From assembly GCA_045837725.1 (NCBI GenBank), contig JBEWZL010000095.1, positions 62,001 to 126,000 of the forward strand: a stretch of 64,000 nucleotides of DNA, written 5' to 3'. A model generated the notes under the pieces. The model saw nothing but the letters and a program-made list of their open reading frames with translations. It had not been told where the DNA came from and did no database searches. Positions within the stretch are counted from its first letter, which is position 1. Every line of letters begins with the position of its first letter. The DNA comes from Vermamoeba vermiformis. Taxonomy: Eukaryota; Tubulinea; Echinamoebida. Position numbers and translations under genes: made by a program. Positions 11,438 through 22,803 of this stretch are shown piece after piece.

Positions 11438-12235
11438 ATGGCAGTTCAAGCCCAATGCGCATTGACTGAGTATGATTATCTCTTTAAGGTAAGCTCGGCT
11501 TTCGTACTTCCTCACGCATCTGATTTGTTCGTTTAGATTTTGCTTAAAGGAGATAATGGAGTAGGAAAATCGAGTTTTTCTACGAGGTACATTGACGGCA
11601 CATTCTCAGATAATTTTGTCTCCTCTCTGGGCCTTGATTTTGTAAGCGATCCAAATTTAATTTATTTGAAAATTGAGTTAATATAATTATCAATGTAGAG
11701 ACTACGAACGATCGAATCACCTGATTTTGGAAGGGTCAAAATTCAGCTATGGGACCCTGCAGGGCAAGAACGGTAGGCTTTACTTTTTAAGCGTCTCCAG
11801 CGACAGCTCAATTTAATCTTAAGACACAGATATCGCGCAATAGCGAATGCTTATTATCGTGGTGCTCATGGCATATTGGTATTGTTCGACTGCACAGATC
11901 GGGACTGGTCTTTCAAGCATGTCACGCATTATTTCGACGAGATCGACAATTTCGCTTCTCCAAATGTCCAAAAAATATTAGTGGCTACTAAGACAGACCG
12001 CGCCGATCGACAAGTTACTTATCATGAAGCAAAAAATTTAGCGGATCGATTGGGCGTTCCGTACATTGAAACTAGCTCCAAGGACGACTATAATGTTAAT
12101 GAGGCGATGGATATGATCATTCATAATATAGGACAGAACTTCAAGCAGGATTTATACTCTGCAAAACCTTTTACATCGACATTGCCGCCACCAGATCGAG
12201 CTGGTTTGAAATTTCCTCGTTGTAGCATAATGTAA
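11438..12235 (+). CDS. Divergent Rab-like small GTPase with a CaaX tail
   Basis: Four exons. The order is MAVQAQCALTEYDYLFK, P-loop GDNGVGKSS, a switch region (VSSLGLDF), WDPAGQER for the canonical [25 protein letters not shown] in place of NKxD, and ETSSK for the guanine-recognition ExSAK. It ends CSIM, a prenylatable CaaX box, whereas most Rabs end in two cysteines. It probably acts as a membrane-anchored switch, but the NKxD asparagine is a threonine, so guanine binding may be weak. Its closest relative in the window is the convergent gene at 12376-13193. Confidence 0.85.
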
Positions 12236-12375
12236 ATAATTAAATCCATCGCATGAATTATTTGATAAGATTATTAAAATTAGAGTTTGATAGAAATAAT
12301 TAACTTGGTGTACCCGGATCTGATCCTCGTAAAGACTTTTTCAAAACATGAGAGAATGCTAAAGTAAGATTATAT

Positions 12376-13193
12376 TTACATTAATATACAACGTCTGTCG
12401 TTAGTCTTCTGAACTGGTGCTCGAGCTGGTGCTCGTGGAGGCAACTCAGCTGAGATCTGCTTCCAATTGGCTTCAACACTTCTAGCGAGCATATTAACAG
12501 CCTCTTCAACATTAATATTATTTTTAGAACTCGTTTCTATATAAGGAATGCCCAAATGATCTGCGAGTTCTTTCGCTTCTTCGTACGAGATCGCCCTCTT
12601 TTCCGCTTCGTCTATTTTCGTGGCTACTAATATCCTTTGTACATGTTCAATACAGAACCTATTGCTATCATCGAAATAGCGCTTGATTGATTCAAACGAA
12701 GTGCGATCTGTAACGTCGAACATGAAAAATATGCCATGAGCTCCTCGATAATAGGATGAAGTTATTTGTCGAAATCTGACATCAATATAGAATTAATATA
12801 ACGAATACAACAGCTTTCAATCGCGTACCGTTCCCTGCCAGCTGCATCCCAAATCTGCAGTTTGACTGTTTTGCTTGATTCAGCTGATTGAATTGTCTTA
12901 ATTTTCTAAAATACGAAAATTAATTTACAAGAGATTTGGCGCTATTTTAAATAACAAAGATAGCCTATTTTATTTGAAAAGTAGAAGATCTACTTACGAA
13001 ATCAACGCCGATAGTCGAAATGTACGAGTCTGTGTACATATTTTCAGTGTAGCGTAGTAAAAAGCAGCTTCTTCCGGAGCCTACATCACCGGCAAGCAAA
13101 AACTAATAATTGGGTGTGAGATCTGAAGCGTCCATCTAACGGTAAGCTTACCTTAAATAGATAGTCGTAGTCGCTGGTAGTGGTAGTAGTCAT
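12376..13193 (-). CDS. Divergent Rab-like GTPase with altered P-loop and a CaaX tail
   Basis: Four exons with the same boundaries as its tail-to-tail neighbour. It starts [13 protein letters not shown]; the P-loop is GDVGSGRSC, with arginine for the invariant lysine; switch I is ISTIGVDF; switch II is WDAAGRER, with arginine at the glutamine-61 position. It continues [26 protein letters not shown], and ends CILM. Loss of both the P-loop lysine and the catalytic glutamine suggests poor nucleotide binding or a hydrolysis-dead, scaffold-like protein. The pair arose by local duplication with inversion. Confidence 0.85.
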
Positions 13194-13425
13194 GGTGTTG
13201 TTGCTATTGTTTATTCGAACAAAGACTGCAGAGCGGCCATTTTGATTTTTATTCAATGACTTTTATTTGAAATGCGATTGTCTTGCTCGTCTATTTTAAA
13301 TCTACAGCGAGAAAAAAAGCAGAATAACTAGTAGGAATAAAGCATCCCTATAATTAAAGTCGGGGTCGTTTGCCGTGGAAAATGAAATTTTTTTGGTGTC
13401 CAGTATTCAGACTCGAACACATAGG
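13194..13425. promoter_or_regulatory. Divergent promoter region, Rab-like gene / catalase 1
   Basis: These 232 bp between two start codons must hold both promoters. No specific element is recognised. Confidence 0.4.
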
Positions 13426-15795
13426 ATGCAACCACAGTGGTACAAATTCGTCCTAATATTAGTTGTTATATGCACTGGTCTCGTTGCCGCTCAGCAGTTC
13501 CCTTCAGATGAGCAAAACAGCGACACGTTAACCACAAATTATGGAGCAGCTGTATCAAATAATAGAGATTCATTGACTGTTGGTGAACGAGGACCCACTT
13601 TATTGGAGGTAAAGCTTGTTGGAGCGGATCTGATCAGACAATTATTTTCCGAATTTTTTAGTAATTATTCGTTAAAATATTCGACCGGATATTTAAAATG
13701 AATTGTTCAATTATACAATTATTCATTGCATTAAGAGCTACCGATAATATGAGATCTGGAAAAAAAAGATTACTTTCAAAGTTGCTTTCTTCTCAATAAC
13801 ATGATCAATAATATCTTTCATATTTTAGTTAGCGCATCATTTTGTTCTATTATTTATAATGCCATAATTTTCTGGAAGCTTTTCCTATTCCTTGATTTCA
13901 CACAAGAAAGTCAACACAAAAAAGATGACACGTGTCAAACAAATTGAAGCACGTGGTACTGATGCGATGCATTACAGGACTATTGGCTGCTCGAAAAGCT
14001 TGCAAACTTTGATCGAGAACGCATTCCAGAACGAGTGGTGCATGCTGTTGGTGCTGCTGCGAGGGGTAAGTAGCCATGTGTGTAGTGCCCTGGTGACTGA
14101 CCTTGGTGTTCAGGCGTGTTCCGTGTGACAGCAGATGTGAGTGCGTGGACAATGGCCAAAGTGTTTCAACCAAACACTGAGACGTGAGTGAAAAAACACA
14201 TCACTAAAAGCGACTAGTGCACACGTCACTAACAACTGTGATTTGTTCCAACAGACCAGTTCTCGTGCGATTCTCAACAGTGATTCATCCAGCAGGCAGT
14301 CCTGAAACACTTCGTGATCCTCGAGGCTTTGCAGTCAAATTGTGAGTTATTTTGTTGTTGTTGTTTTGTCACTTGTTTTTGTTCGACACATGCAGCAGTA
14401 CTAAATGCAAGTCAATTCATTGCACAGCTACACAACAGACGGCAACTACGATCTTGTCGGCAACAATCTTCCAGTGTTCTTCATTCGCGATGGACTCAAG
14501 TTCCCTGACATGGTTCATGCCTTCAAGCCCAATCCCGTACGTTTTGAATTTCCTGTGAATAATCGCACTGTTGTGACTAACACTGCCGCATAGTTGAACA
14601 ACCAACAAGAGTGGTGGCGCATTTGGGACTTCTTCTCGTATCATCCTGAATGCATGCACATGTTCACGTGGTTGTTGGATGATGTTGGTATTCCTCGTGA
14701 TTATCGTCACATGGATGGCTTTGGTGTGCACACTTTCACTTGGATCAATCGCAACAACAAGAACGTGCTCGTCAAGTACCACTGGACCACACAGCAAGGT
14801 GAGTCAATACCATTCATTAAAAGCAGCGTGTTTATGACACTTATGACAGGTGTCCAATCGTTGTGGAACGAGACTGAGATCAAAGAAATTGCTTATGCCA
14901 ATCACAAGCACGCCACGAAGGATTTGTACGACTCAATCGCTGCTGGAGATTTCCCCAAGTGGAAGTTGTCCGTGCAAATTATGGACCCTAGCATCGCCGA
15001 CACTGTAAGTATACAGTAGACCCGTTCGAAGGTGTTCTAACTGAGTTCATTCAGCTGCCATTTGACCCACTTGATCCCACCAAGACATGGCCCGAGACAG
15101 ACTTCCCATTGCGCGAAGTCGGTGAAATGACACTGAATCAGAACGTTGACAACTTCTTCAACGAGAACGAACAAGCAGCATTCTCACCATCGATGATTGT
15201 TCCAGGCATTTAGTGAGTCAAAAACACATCATCAACGATGCTATGACACGTGTCACTAACAAACACTCTTTTGATTTGCACAGCTACTCAGACGACAAGC
15301 TGCTTCAAGCACGACTGTTCTCGTATCCAGACACACAGAGGTATCGTCTTGGAGGCAACTACTTGATGCTGCCAGTGAATGCACCGCGCAACAGTCACTT
15401 CAACAACATGCACAACGGCGAGATGAACTTCATGCACCGCTCCTCTGAAGTCAATTACTGGCCCAGCTCTAACACTCAAGTCTCTGTCGCCACGCCGTAC
15501 GTACCACTCACTGGTCTTAAGTACTTTAATTGATATCTCCTTCCGCAGCGAGTTCCGCCGACCTGGCATGTTGCAAGGCAAGGCTGAGCGCAGAACAATT
15601 TCGCGCGAGATGAACTTCGATCAAGCAGGTGAGCGCTACCGTTCGTTTGACGCTGAGCGCCGCGATCGATTCAACGGGCGTTTGTTGGGCAGTTTGCGCG
15701 ATCCAAAGCTGACTCCGGCCATCGTGAATAAGATTGTCGAGTATTGGACCAATGTTGATAGTGACTTGGGCAACTTTTTGAGAAATAACCTCTAA
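13426..15795 (+). CDS. Catalase 1, secretory pathway
   Basis: About ten exons. The N-terminus is a clear signal peptide ([20 protein letters not shown] then AAQQF), followed by the catalase start [19 protein letters not shown]. Active-site features are present: the distal His in [17 protein letters not shown], the distal Asn in [15 protein letters not shown], and the proximal haem Tyr in [16 protein letters not shown]. It ends LGNFLRNNL with no anchor. Catalases turn H2O2 into water and oxygen and are normally peroxisomal, so a signal peptide points to secretion or an endomembrane compartment. Most exons and several introns are almost identical to the inverted copy at 20036-22605. Intron 1 is unusually long (about 367 nt). 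Confidence 0.93.
13926..13937. repeat. TGACACGTGTCA palindrome in catalase 1 intron 1
   Basis: An exact copy about 40 nt before the acceptor; it is shared with catalase 2 (22119-22130). Confidence 0.8.
15244..15255. repeat. TGACACGTGTCA palindrome in a catalase 1 intron
   Basis: An exact copy followed directly by CTAAC, the likely branch-point motif. It is shared with catalase 2. Confidence 0.8.
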
Positions 15796-15976
15796 TCATA
15801 TGTGAGGTCTATTGTAGATATTCGTAGATATTCTAATTGGTATTAAAATTAGTTTTTTATTCAAATTCGTAATTTACAAGTTGCAATCAGTACATTAAAA
15901 AGCTTCTTGCGCGAGGCTTAACTCGTTCAAGAGCAATATATTAACAATTAATAAGGGATATTGCAGCATCATTATG

Positions 15977-16930
15977 TTACATCAACAACGAGGAACGTTC
16001 TTTTCGTTGTTGAGCGCGGCGGATGAAGTCTTCAACGACCTCAGAGGCCATGAATTCATCGTATGAAATAGCACTGGCATCAACACTATATATCGCTATT
16101 AGACACAATACTAAAGGCTTTAATTTACTTGAGCCGTACCTGTGGATGTAGTCGCAGACGCTGTTGCCAAATCGTTCGGTAATGCCGTCGTGTTTGGCAG
16201 CCAAATATTGGAAGAGTTGCCAGAATGTCGAGCAATCAATTCTCTTATCTTCGTTCTCGAATAGGGTAAAAATCAAGCGAATGCAATCGAGCGCATCCTG
16301 CAAAAGCCGTTCTCGTTAGCTCTAGTATATAATACCATAATAGAAATCATACCGAGTTAACAAGAGTAGTAGCAACGACAATAAGCTGTTCGATAGTCAA
16401 ATCTTCGTTATCACACAAACTAAAAGAAAAACTCGATCAGATCTGGCTTTCATAGAGGCATTTTCGAATACTGACTTGAATATAGTCTCGACATTACTAG
16501 CGCTCATGCCAATACTGTAGCAGATATCTTTAATTTGTTCTTTACCGCTCAGCGCGCCAACTTTGATCAGCTTTTAAATTTGAAAAATTAATTCGTTTCT
16601 TTGCAAACGACTATTGAATATATATTACCTCACTGTATAATCTCTTTAATGTAAATGCATCTAATTGCTGTTCTTCTCGATCTGCTTCGATTTTTGTTTC
16701 TGATTCGGTAATTATTTCCTCGTTTGAGGCTGCAACAACAGCAGGTTGATTTCGTGCCAGTTCAGCAAAATATCTATATGTCGTTAATATGCTATAACTG
16801 CAAGAATATTTGCCTACCTTTGAGCGAACTCGTAAATGTTTTCTTGATCAACATTGAATGTGGTCAAAACTGCCTTTGAAAAGTTCTTCAAAATTGCTGG
16901 TAATTCAGCCGGTATTTTAACACTCGCCAT
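15977..16930 (-). CDS. RIIa-domain protein (ropporin/SP17/CABYR-like N-terminus)
   Basis: About six exons starting MASVKIPAELPAILKNFSKA. Residues 5-50 (IPAELPAILKNFSKAVLTTF, then IYEFAQRYFAELA) match the dimerisation/docking domain of cAMP-kinase RII and of the ciliary proteins ropporin, SP17 and CABYR. The remaining roughly 190 residues are helical with acidic loops (LFENEDKRIDCSTFW, VDASAISYDEFM) that faintly resemble EF-hands but lack a complete calcium loop. Such proteins usually scaffold kinase anchoring in flagella, so this hints at a flagellated or once-flagellated ancestry. It converges with catalase 1. Confidence 0.7.
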
Positions 16931-17285
16931 TGTGCTTGATTAAACGCTGTTAATGTTGAAGAAAAGGTTCAGACATTAACGGTCAATTTAAAAAAATTTG
17001 GCGCGGTTTTTAGCGGGAACGCGATTTGACATTTTATTGGCCTTATTATGCATCAATATTTACAACAATACACTCTCATATTTTTTTGTATGAAAACAAG
17101 CGTTAACAGTAGAGTAGGAGGAAATAAACCACCGGTGAATCCGTCAGTTGAACAAGTCTCCGCATCTAATCAGTCGTACACGAATATTCGCTTTCGGAGC
17201 TTGTATTCGTTATACTGATGGTGCATTCGTCGTCACTGTCGTCACTGCGGTACTTTGACGGTATGAATGTTCGTGTCATTGGCGA
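16931..17285. other. Gap upstream of the RIIa gene; in-frame extension after the vWA stop
   Basis: Directly after the TGA of the vWA gene the same minus-strand frame stays open for 36 codons (SPMTRTFIPSKYRSDDSDD...) to a TAG near 17177; this tail is acidic and Ser/Thr-rich. The rest is AT-rich and includes the RIIa promoter. Confidence 0.4.
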
Positions 17286-17891
17286 TCAAGCGAGATTTTG
17301 TTGCCCAAGCAGCCTACTAAAGTCAATTTGAGCCTCGCAAAATTCCATAAAGCGACTGTAGAAATTTGCTGGGCTGTCCCCGTCGTCGGCAGGATTAGAT
17401 CCGTCAAAAAACAAAGCGTCGCTTAGCACAGTGTCAGAGCTTCCAAACGAGACGAAGATCGGAAAAGCGCCCTTTGGAAGGAAATTCTCGTACATTTTTC
17501 GAAAAGAAGCAGCTGAGCGATTGTCTTCACCATCAGTAAAGATGATGACAACTCGAATCTCGTTTTCCATTTTTTCGATGAGGATCTTTTCATTATGCCA
17601 AACATTGTAGATGGCTGTATTCTTTCCACTGGTCTTTTTTGGGGCTTCGTAATCCTGGAGCACCATCTCATAGCTCTCCTTTCTTGCGGCACTCAGGCTG
17701 AATGTAAAATACTCCCACTCCCAATCTTGCGCAGGAAAAATCTTCAAAGCCACATCATGCGCCATCTTCGCGAGTTGTTTCCTCGGGATACCAAAGCCAA
17801 AGATCTTCCTGCCTCTGTTCATCGAGTTGGAAGTGTCGAAGAAGGCGCGAACAACTTTGCGATAGCCAACTGGAGCAGACATCATCATCAT
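17286..17891 (-). CDS. von Willebrand factor A domain protein
   Basis: A single-exon gene of 201 residues starting MMMMSAPVGYRK. The MIDAS metal site is visible: DTSNS (D-x-S-x-S) at about residues 19-23 and FTDGEDN at about residues 119-125. Alternating strands and helices fill the length of one vWA domain, so it is little more than that domain. No signal peptide, so probably intracellular; intracellular vWA proteins act in protein complexes. The partner is unknown. The stop is TGA and the frame continues beyond it (see the gap entry). Confidence 0.8.
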   Translation of the reverse strand: MMMMSAPVGYRKVVRAFFDTSNSMNRGRKIFGFGIPRKQLAKMAHDVALKIFPAQDWEWEYFTFSLSAARKESYEMVLQDYEAPKKTSGKNTAIYNVWHNEKILIEKMENEIRVVIIFTDGEDNRSAASFRKMYENFLPKGAFPIFVSFGSSDTVLSDALFFDGSNPADDGDSPANFYSRFMEFCEAQIDFSRLLGQQNLA

Positions 17892-18025
17892 TTACCTCGT
17901 CGTGGTGGTGTGTTGAAAATGAATTTGAAATTGAATTTGAATCATGTTTCTTAACCGCAATCCACGGTATCGAATTTTAAGGGAAATCCAAACAGGCCAG
18001 AAATAGATCTATGAACAGTTGACCT

Positions 18026-19917
18026 TTAATTAACGAGCTTTCTTACATTCACATCGTACATTCGCTTTCGTTTCCGTTCCATGAAGCTCAACACAATGCC
18101 CTGCACAACAGCAATGGTAGCCACGTTAGCAGCGATGATGAAAGTCCATCGGTAACACTCGTGACCGTAGCACTGGTGATTAGGGTCGTTGGGAGGCGCG
18201 TGCATGTCGTAGATCCGACCCGCAATGACGCTCATTAGCGCTGAGCTTATCGCCTATTAGTTTCAACATATAAGTATGAACGTTAGTTTGTTCTTGTCCG
18301 TAAGTGAATGCTTACACCTAGGGTCGCAATACCAAAATTCGAGGCGTGATATTTATCTCCGAAATAGGCATTGAGCACGAGATTATACCCTGGCCACAGC
18401 GCTAAATACTACTGTTAGTACCACGTGATCGCGGCGAGGTGTTGTTCTTTACCTCCATATGAGATTGCCATCAATATTGTGCTGACCAAGAGCACGACAA
18501 AGTGGTTGAAAAAGGCAAGAGCAGCGAATGCCACGCACATAATACTAGAGGGCACAATGATAGCCACTCCGAGCGGCATTTTCTTCGCGCTGTTAATGAG
18601 AAGACCGGTCAGTGCAAGTCAGGGATTGACACGTGTCACACTGAATACTTGCATCAAATCAACGGTGGTGCCCATCAACAATCGACCGCCAAACGAGCCA
18701 AATGAAACTATTGTGACGAGTGGACTAGTGCTGATTTCAGTGATCTGCCACGCCTTGTGCACTGAACCCACGAGCTCAATGTACATCATGGCTACCTGAA
18801 CGCGTTGTTAGTGACACGCTGTTTGACTTCATAGGACACGTACACCTGTGCTGCACGCAACAGCTACGAACACGCAATAGAACTGCGGTGTTTTGAGCAG
18901 CTGCAGTCCTCCGACAGTGCCAAACAGACCCACGCGTTCATTCGATGTAGCGACCCTTTTGGAACCATTCTCTGCCTCATTGATTAACGGCTGTAGCACA
19001 TAGTCCTCTTCAAGCTTGACCTATATAATGTTTTTAATATGCCGCTTGGTTGTGTTGCGTACATGAGTAACAAAAATAGCACCAAGTATGGCGGAGCAAG
19101 CGGTGCCAATTGCCATGGCAACGAAATACCCATTTAAATTAGCCGTGCCATCCTCTGCTACAAAGAAGTGGCTATAAAGTGGGGTGATAATCGCGGCACT
19201 GATGCCAATTCCACCAAAAATCATTCCGCTCACCTAATTTTAAAGTCGGTTAACCTCATCTACCTTTCAGTACATTAGCTTACTTTACCGCGATGCCTCG
19301 TTGGCCAATTTTTAGTATTTGTAACGATTGTGCTAATCGAACATGAAACAGCGCCAAAACCTGCATTCTATCAGCAATCGAATGATATTATTTAGATCGG
19401 AGATTTTACCAATCAAAAACCAGTACAATGCAACTAGATATGCGCTGCGCAATGCTTCATTTGCTAGAGTTAGTGCGATCATGAACTGACCGCCTTTGAA
19501 GGTATTAGCATGATTTTAATATAACCGCTACAAAAAGATCTGTTTTCGTACCGAATAGCAACACAGCCCCGATCATGAATGTAGGCCGCGGACCAAAGCG
19601 ATCAAAAATAAATCCCACTGGAATAGCGCCGATAACACTAATTGTTCGAATTAAGCAGATCTGTACGCGAATTTTCCTCCGAAAACTTACGATCCGATTG
19701 TTCCTGCAATGCCAACTGTGTTCACCTCAGTCTCCGTATAATTTAATTGCTTTTTAAATGCAACCGAGTATGCTGGAAAGGTGTAATGTACCCCTGCAGT
19801 ACAAAATATTAAGAATTATTCAGGATCGATTAAATAAATTAGATACGTACCCAAACAGAGTGCAACAATCAAACCCACTACAAAAGAGGCCACACGACGC
19901 CAAGAGAACAAGATCAT
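18026..19917 (-). CDS. Major facilitator superfamily transporter (nodulin-like type)
   Basis: About ten exons encode a multi-pass protein. The first exon (MILFSWRRVASFVVGLIVAL) and second (GVHYTFPAYSVAFKKQLNYT...VNTVGIAGTIGS) match the start of MFS transporters of the nodulin-like/monocarboxylate group. The cytoplasmic loop after helix 2 reads IPVGFIFDRFGPRPTFMIG, a variant of the MFS signature. A hydrophilic middle loop (VKLEEDYVLQPLINEAENGS) separates the two halves. The C-terminal end is FIIAANVATIAVVQGIVLSF plus a basic tail. The substrate cannot be told. One exon junction near 18600-18660 could not be joined in phase. Confidence 0.78.
18627..18638. repeat. TGACACGTGTCA palindrome in the MFS transporter gene
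   Basis: An exact copy next to an in-frame TGA, so very likely intronic, although that intron's borders are unclear. Confidence 0.7.
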
Positions 19918-20035
19918 TGCTCATGCGTTGTGTTATTAGATACCGGATCTGGTGCTGAAAAAGGAGGTTTCGTTTTCCAAAAATTTATGAACCAAAAATA
20001 GCTAACAATAAGAGTGCATAATACTCAAATACTTA

Positions 20036-22605
20036 TCACAGATCGTTCTTCGTCGTGTCGTACAACAATCTCTCGCGATTGGCATTGTGAGATTTAGCAA
20101 TGATGTTGCGGTGCACAATGTTCATGGCCACGCTGATGACGAGTGCCACGGACACGAGCACCAAGAACACTGTCAGCAACGCCACTGCGACTGATTGGTC
20201 GGCCTTCTCGTCCACTTGCGGTGCTTGGACTGGTGCGTTCGTGGCGGGTTCATTGGCTGGTGTGGGCGTGATGGTCGGTCGCAGCGTGCGCACAACTTCA
20301 CCGAGATCAGTGTGCACAGCACGCCAGTACGTCATCAACTTGTTGCGAATGTTGTCTGAGATTCTGTTGTCGCTGAATGCTTCGACAAGACGCATTTGGA
20401 AGCGGTACTTGCGATCGGTGTCAAAGCTGTTGTACCGCTCAGTGGCTTGAATGAAGTTCTCTTCGCGGTCAATTGTAACACGCTGAGCGGTCGTGTTGAA
20501 AGTACCAAAACGAGTCGGGAAACTAAGGTGCAATTAGAATGAGAGGGAATATAACAGTACTGTATTATTGAACTTACGGAGCAGCTTCGGCCACAGGTTG
20601 AATGCGACTAGGATGGTAGTTCACGGGCGAGGTACGCTTCATAAAGTTCATTCGGCCGTTGTGCATGTTGTTGAAGTGACTGTTGCGCGGTGCATTCACT
20701 GGCAGCATCAAGTAGTTGCCTCCAAGACGATACCTCTGTGTGTCTGGATACGAGAACAGTCGTGCTTGAAGCAGCTTGTCGTCTGAGTAGCTGTGCAAAT
20801 CAAAAAGAGTGTTTGTTAGTGACACGTGTCATAGGATATGACGTGTTTTTGACTCACTAAATGCCTGGAACAATCATCGATGGTGAGAATGCCGCTTGTT
20901 CATTCTCATTGAAGAAGTTGTCAACGTTCTGATTCAGTGTCATTTCACCGACTTCGCGCAATGGGAAGTCTGTCTCGGGCCATGTCTTGGTGGGGTCAAG
21001 TGGGTCAAATGAGAGCTAAAGTAACAGATTAACAATAAGCGCAGTCTTATTTGAAGGTACCTTACTCTATCAGAAATGGCAGGGTCCATGATCTGAACGA
21101 ACAACTTCCACTTGGGGAACTGACCGGCAGCGATTGAGTCGTACAAATCCTGCGTGGCGTGCTTGTGATTTTTAATGGCACGAACTTGCTCGTCGTTAAT
21201 CAAAGACTCGACACCTGTCACAATGTCAGACCGAGTTGCATGAGTATCTGACTTTAAAAGCCTGACCTTGTTGCGAGACCCAATGGTACTTGACGAGCAC
21301 ATTCTGGCTGTTACGATTGATCCAAGTGTAAGTGTGCACACCAAAGCCATCCATGTGACGATAATCACGAGGAATACCAACATCATCCAACAACCACGTG
21401 AACATGTGCATGCATTCAGGATGATACGAGAAGAAGTCCCAAATGCGCCACCACTCTTGCTGGTTGTTTCTCTGAGAATGAATTAGACGGAGTTCATGTC
21501 GGTGTATGTTAGGCTTACAGGATTGGGCTTGAAAGCATGAACCATGTCAGGGAACTTGAGTCCATCACGAATGAAGAACACTGGAAGATTGTTGCCGACA
21601 AGATCGTAGTTGCCGTCTGTTGTGTAGCTGTGCAATGAATGGACTTGCATTTAGTACTGCTGCATGTGTCGAACAAAAACAAGTGACAAAACAACAACAA
21701 CAAATAACTCACAATTTGACTGCAAAGCCTCGAGGATCACGAAGTGTTTCAGGACTGCCTGCTGGATGAATCACTGTTGAGAATCGCACGAGAACTGGTC
21801 TGTTGGAACAAAATCACAGTTGTTAGTGAGGTGTGCACTCATAGCTTAGTGATCTGTTTTTTCCACTCACGTCTCAGTGTTTGGTTGAAACACTTTGGCC
21901 ATTGTCCACGCACTCACATCTGCTGTCACACGGAACACACCTGTGACAAACATCATCAGATATAATGCTATTTATCTTCAGTTAACTTACCTTTAGCAGC
22001 AGCGCCGACAGCATGCACCACTCGTTCTGGAATGCGTTCTCGATCAAAGTTCGCAAGTTTTTCGAGCAGCCAGTAGTCCTGTAATGCATCGCATCAGTAC
22101 CACGTGCTTCAATTTGTTTGACACGTGTCATCTTTTTTGTGTTGACTTTCTTGTGTGAAATCAAGGAAAAGGAAAAGCTTCAAGAGAATCCGTAATATCC
22201 TGCATATTGTATAAAATAGAGAGATACTAATAGCAACCGTTCTAATTAAAAAACACCTTATGGAAAAGTGTCGAGATCTGAAACAGATCAAAAAATACCT
22301 GTCTCTCAACATAATGTTACACGGTAGTTCATAATTTAATCTTCACTCCATTAATGAGCGTTGCGAAATTATTCCCAAATATTCGGAAAATATTCCAGAT
22401 CGTTAATATATTTTACCTCCAATAAAGTTGGTCCTCGTGGGCCTACTGTCATAGACTCGCGGTTATTTGTTACAGCTGCACCATAATTTGTGGTCAAGGT
22501 ATCGCTGTTCTTGTCCTCAGATGGCCAGCTGAATGTGGGCTGAGCACGATAAAAAGCAACAAAGAAACAAATATATACAATGAGTATCTTGACAACTCTA
22601 TTCAT
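20036..22605 (-). CDS. Catalase 2 with a C-terminal membrane anchor
   Basis: About ten exons in inverted orientation to catalase 1. The N-terminus is hydrophobic ([20 protein letters not shown], signal peptide), then [19 protein letters not shown]. Catalytic His, Asn and Tyr motifs are the same as in catalase 1. The last exon differs: after the catalase C-terminal helices comes a Pro/Thr/Ala-rich linker ([19 protein letters not shown]), a hydrophobic segment ([20 protein letters not shown]) and a basic cytosolic tail ending YDTTKNDL. The predicted topology is type I, with the enzyme facing the lumen or outside and a short tail in the cytosol. That would give a surface- or vacuole-bound catalase next to the soluble paralogue. 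Confidence 0.92.
20820..20831. repeat. TGACACGTGTCA palindrome in a catalase 2 intron
   Basis: An exact copy, orthologous in position to 15244-15255 of catalase 1. Confidence 0.8.
22119..22130. repeat. TGACACGTGTCA palindrome in catalase 2 intron 1
   Basis: An exact copy, orthologous in position to 13926-13937. Confidence 0.8.
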
Positions 22606-22803
22606 TGTTGCTTCATTCACTTGGATAAACGGAAACTGCGGAGCAGAAATTTTGATGTTGATTTCACGTCCCCTGGCAAAAACACGTGTCTGGATCAGCT
22701 TGTGAAACAAAAACAATTTGAGGTGAGTTACAATATATTATTAACAAGTGTTCGTGTACAGATTCAACCAGTCACACATCTCCAAGAAGTATGACGAGTG
22801 GAT

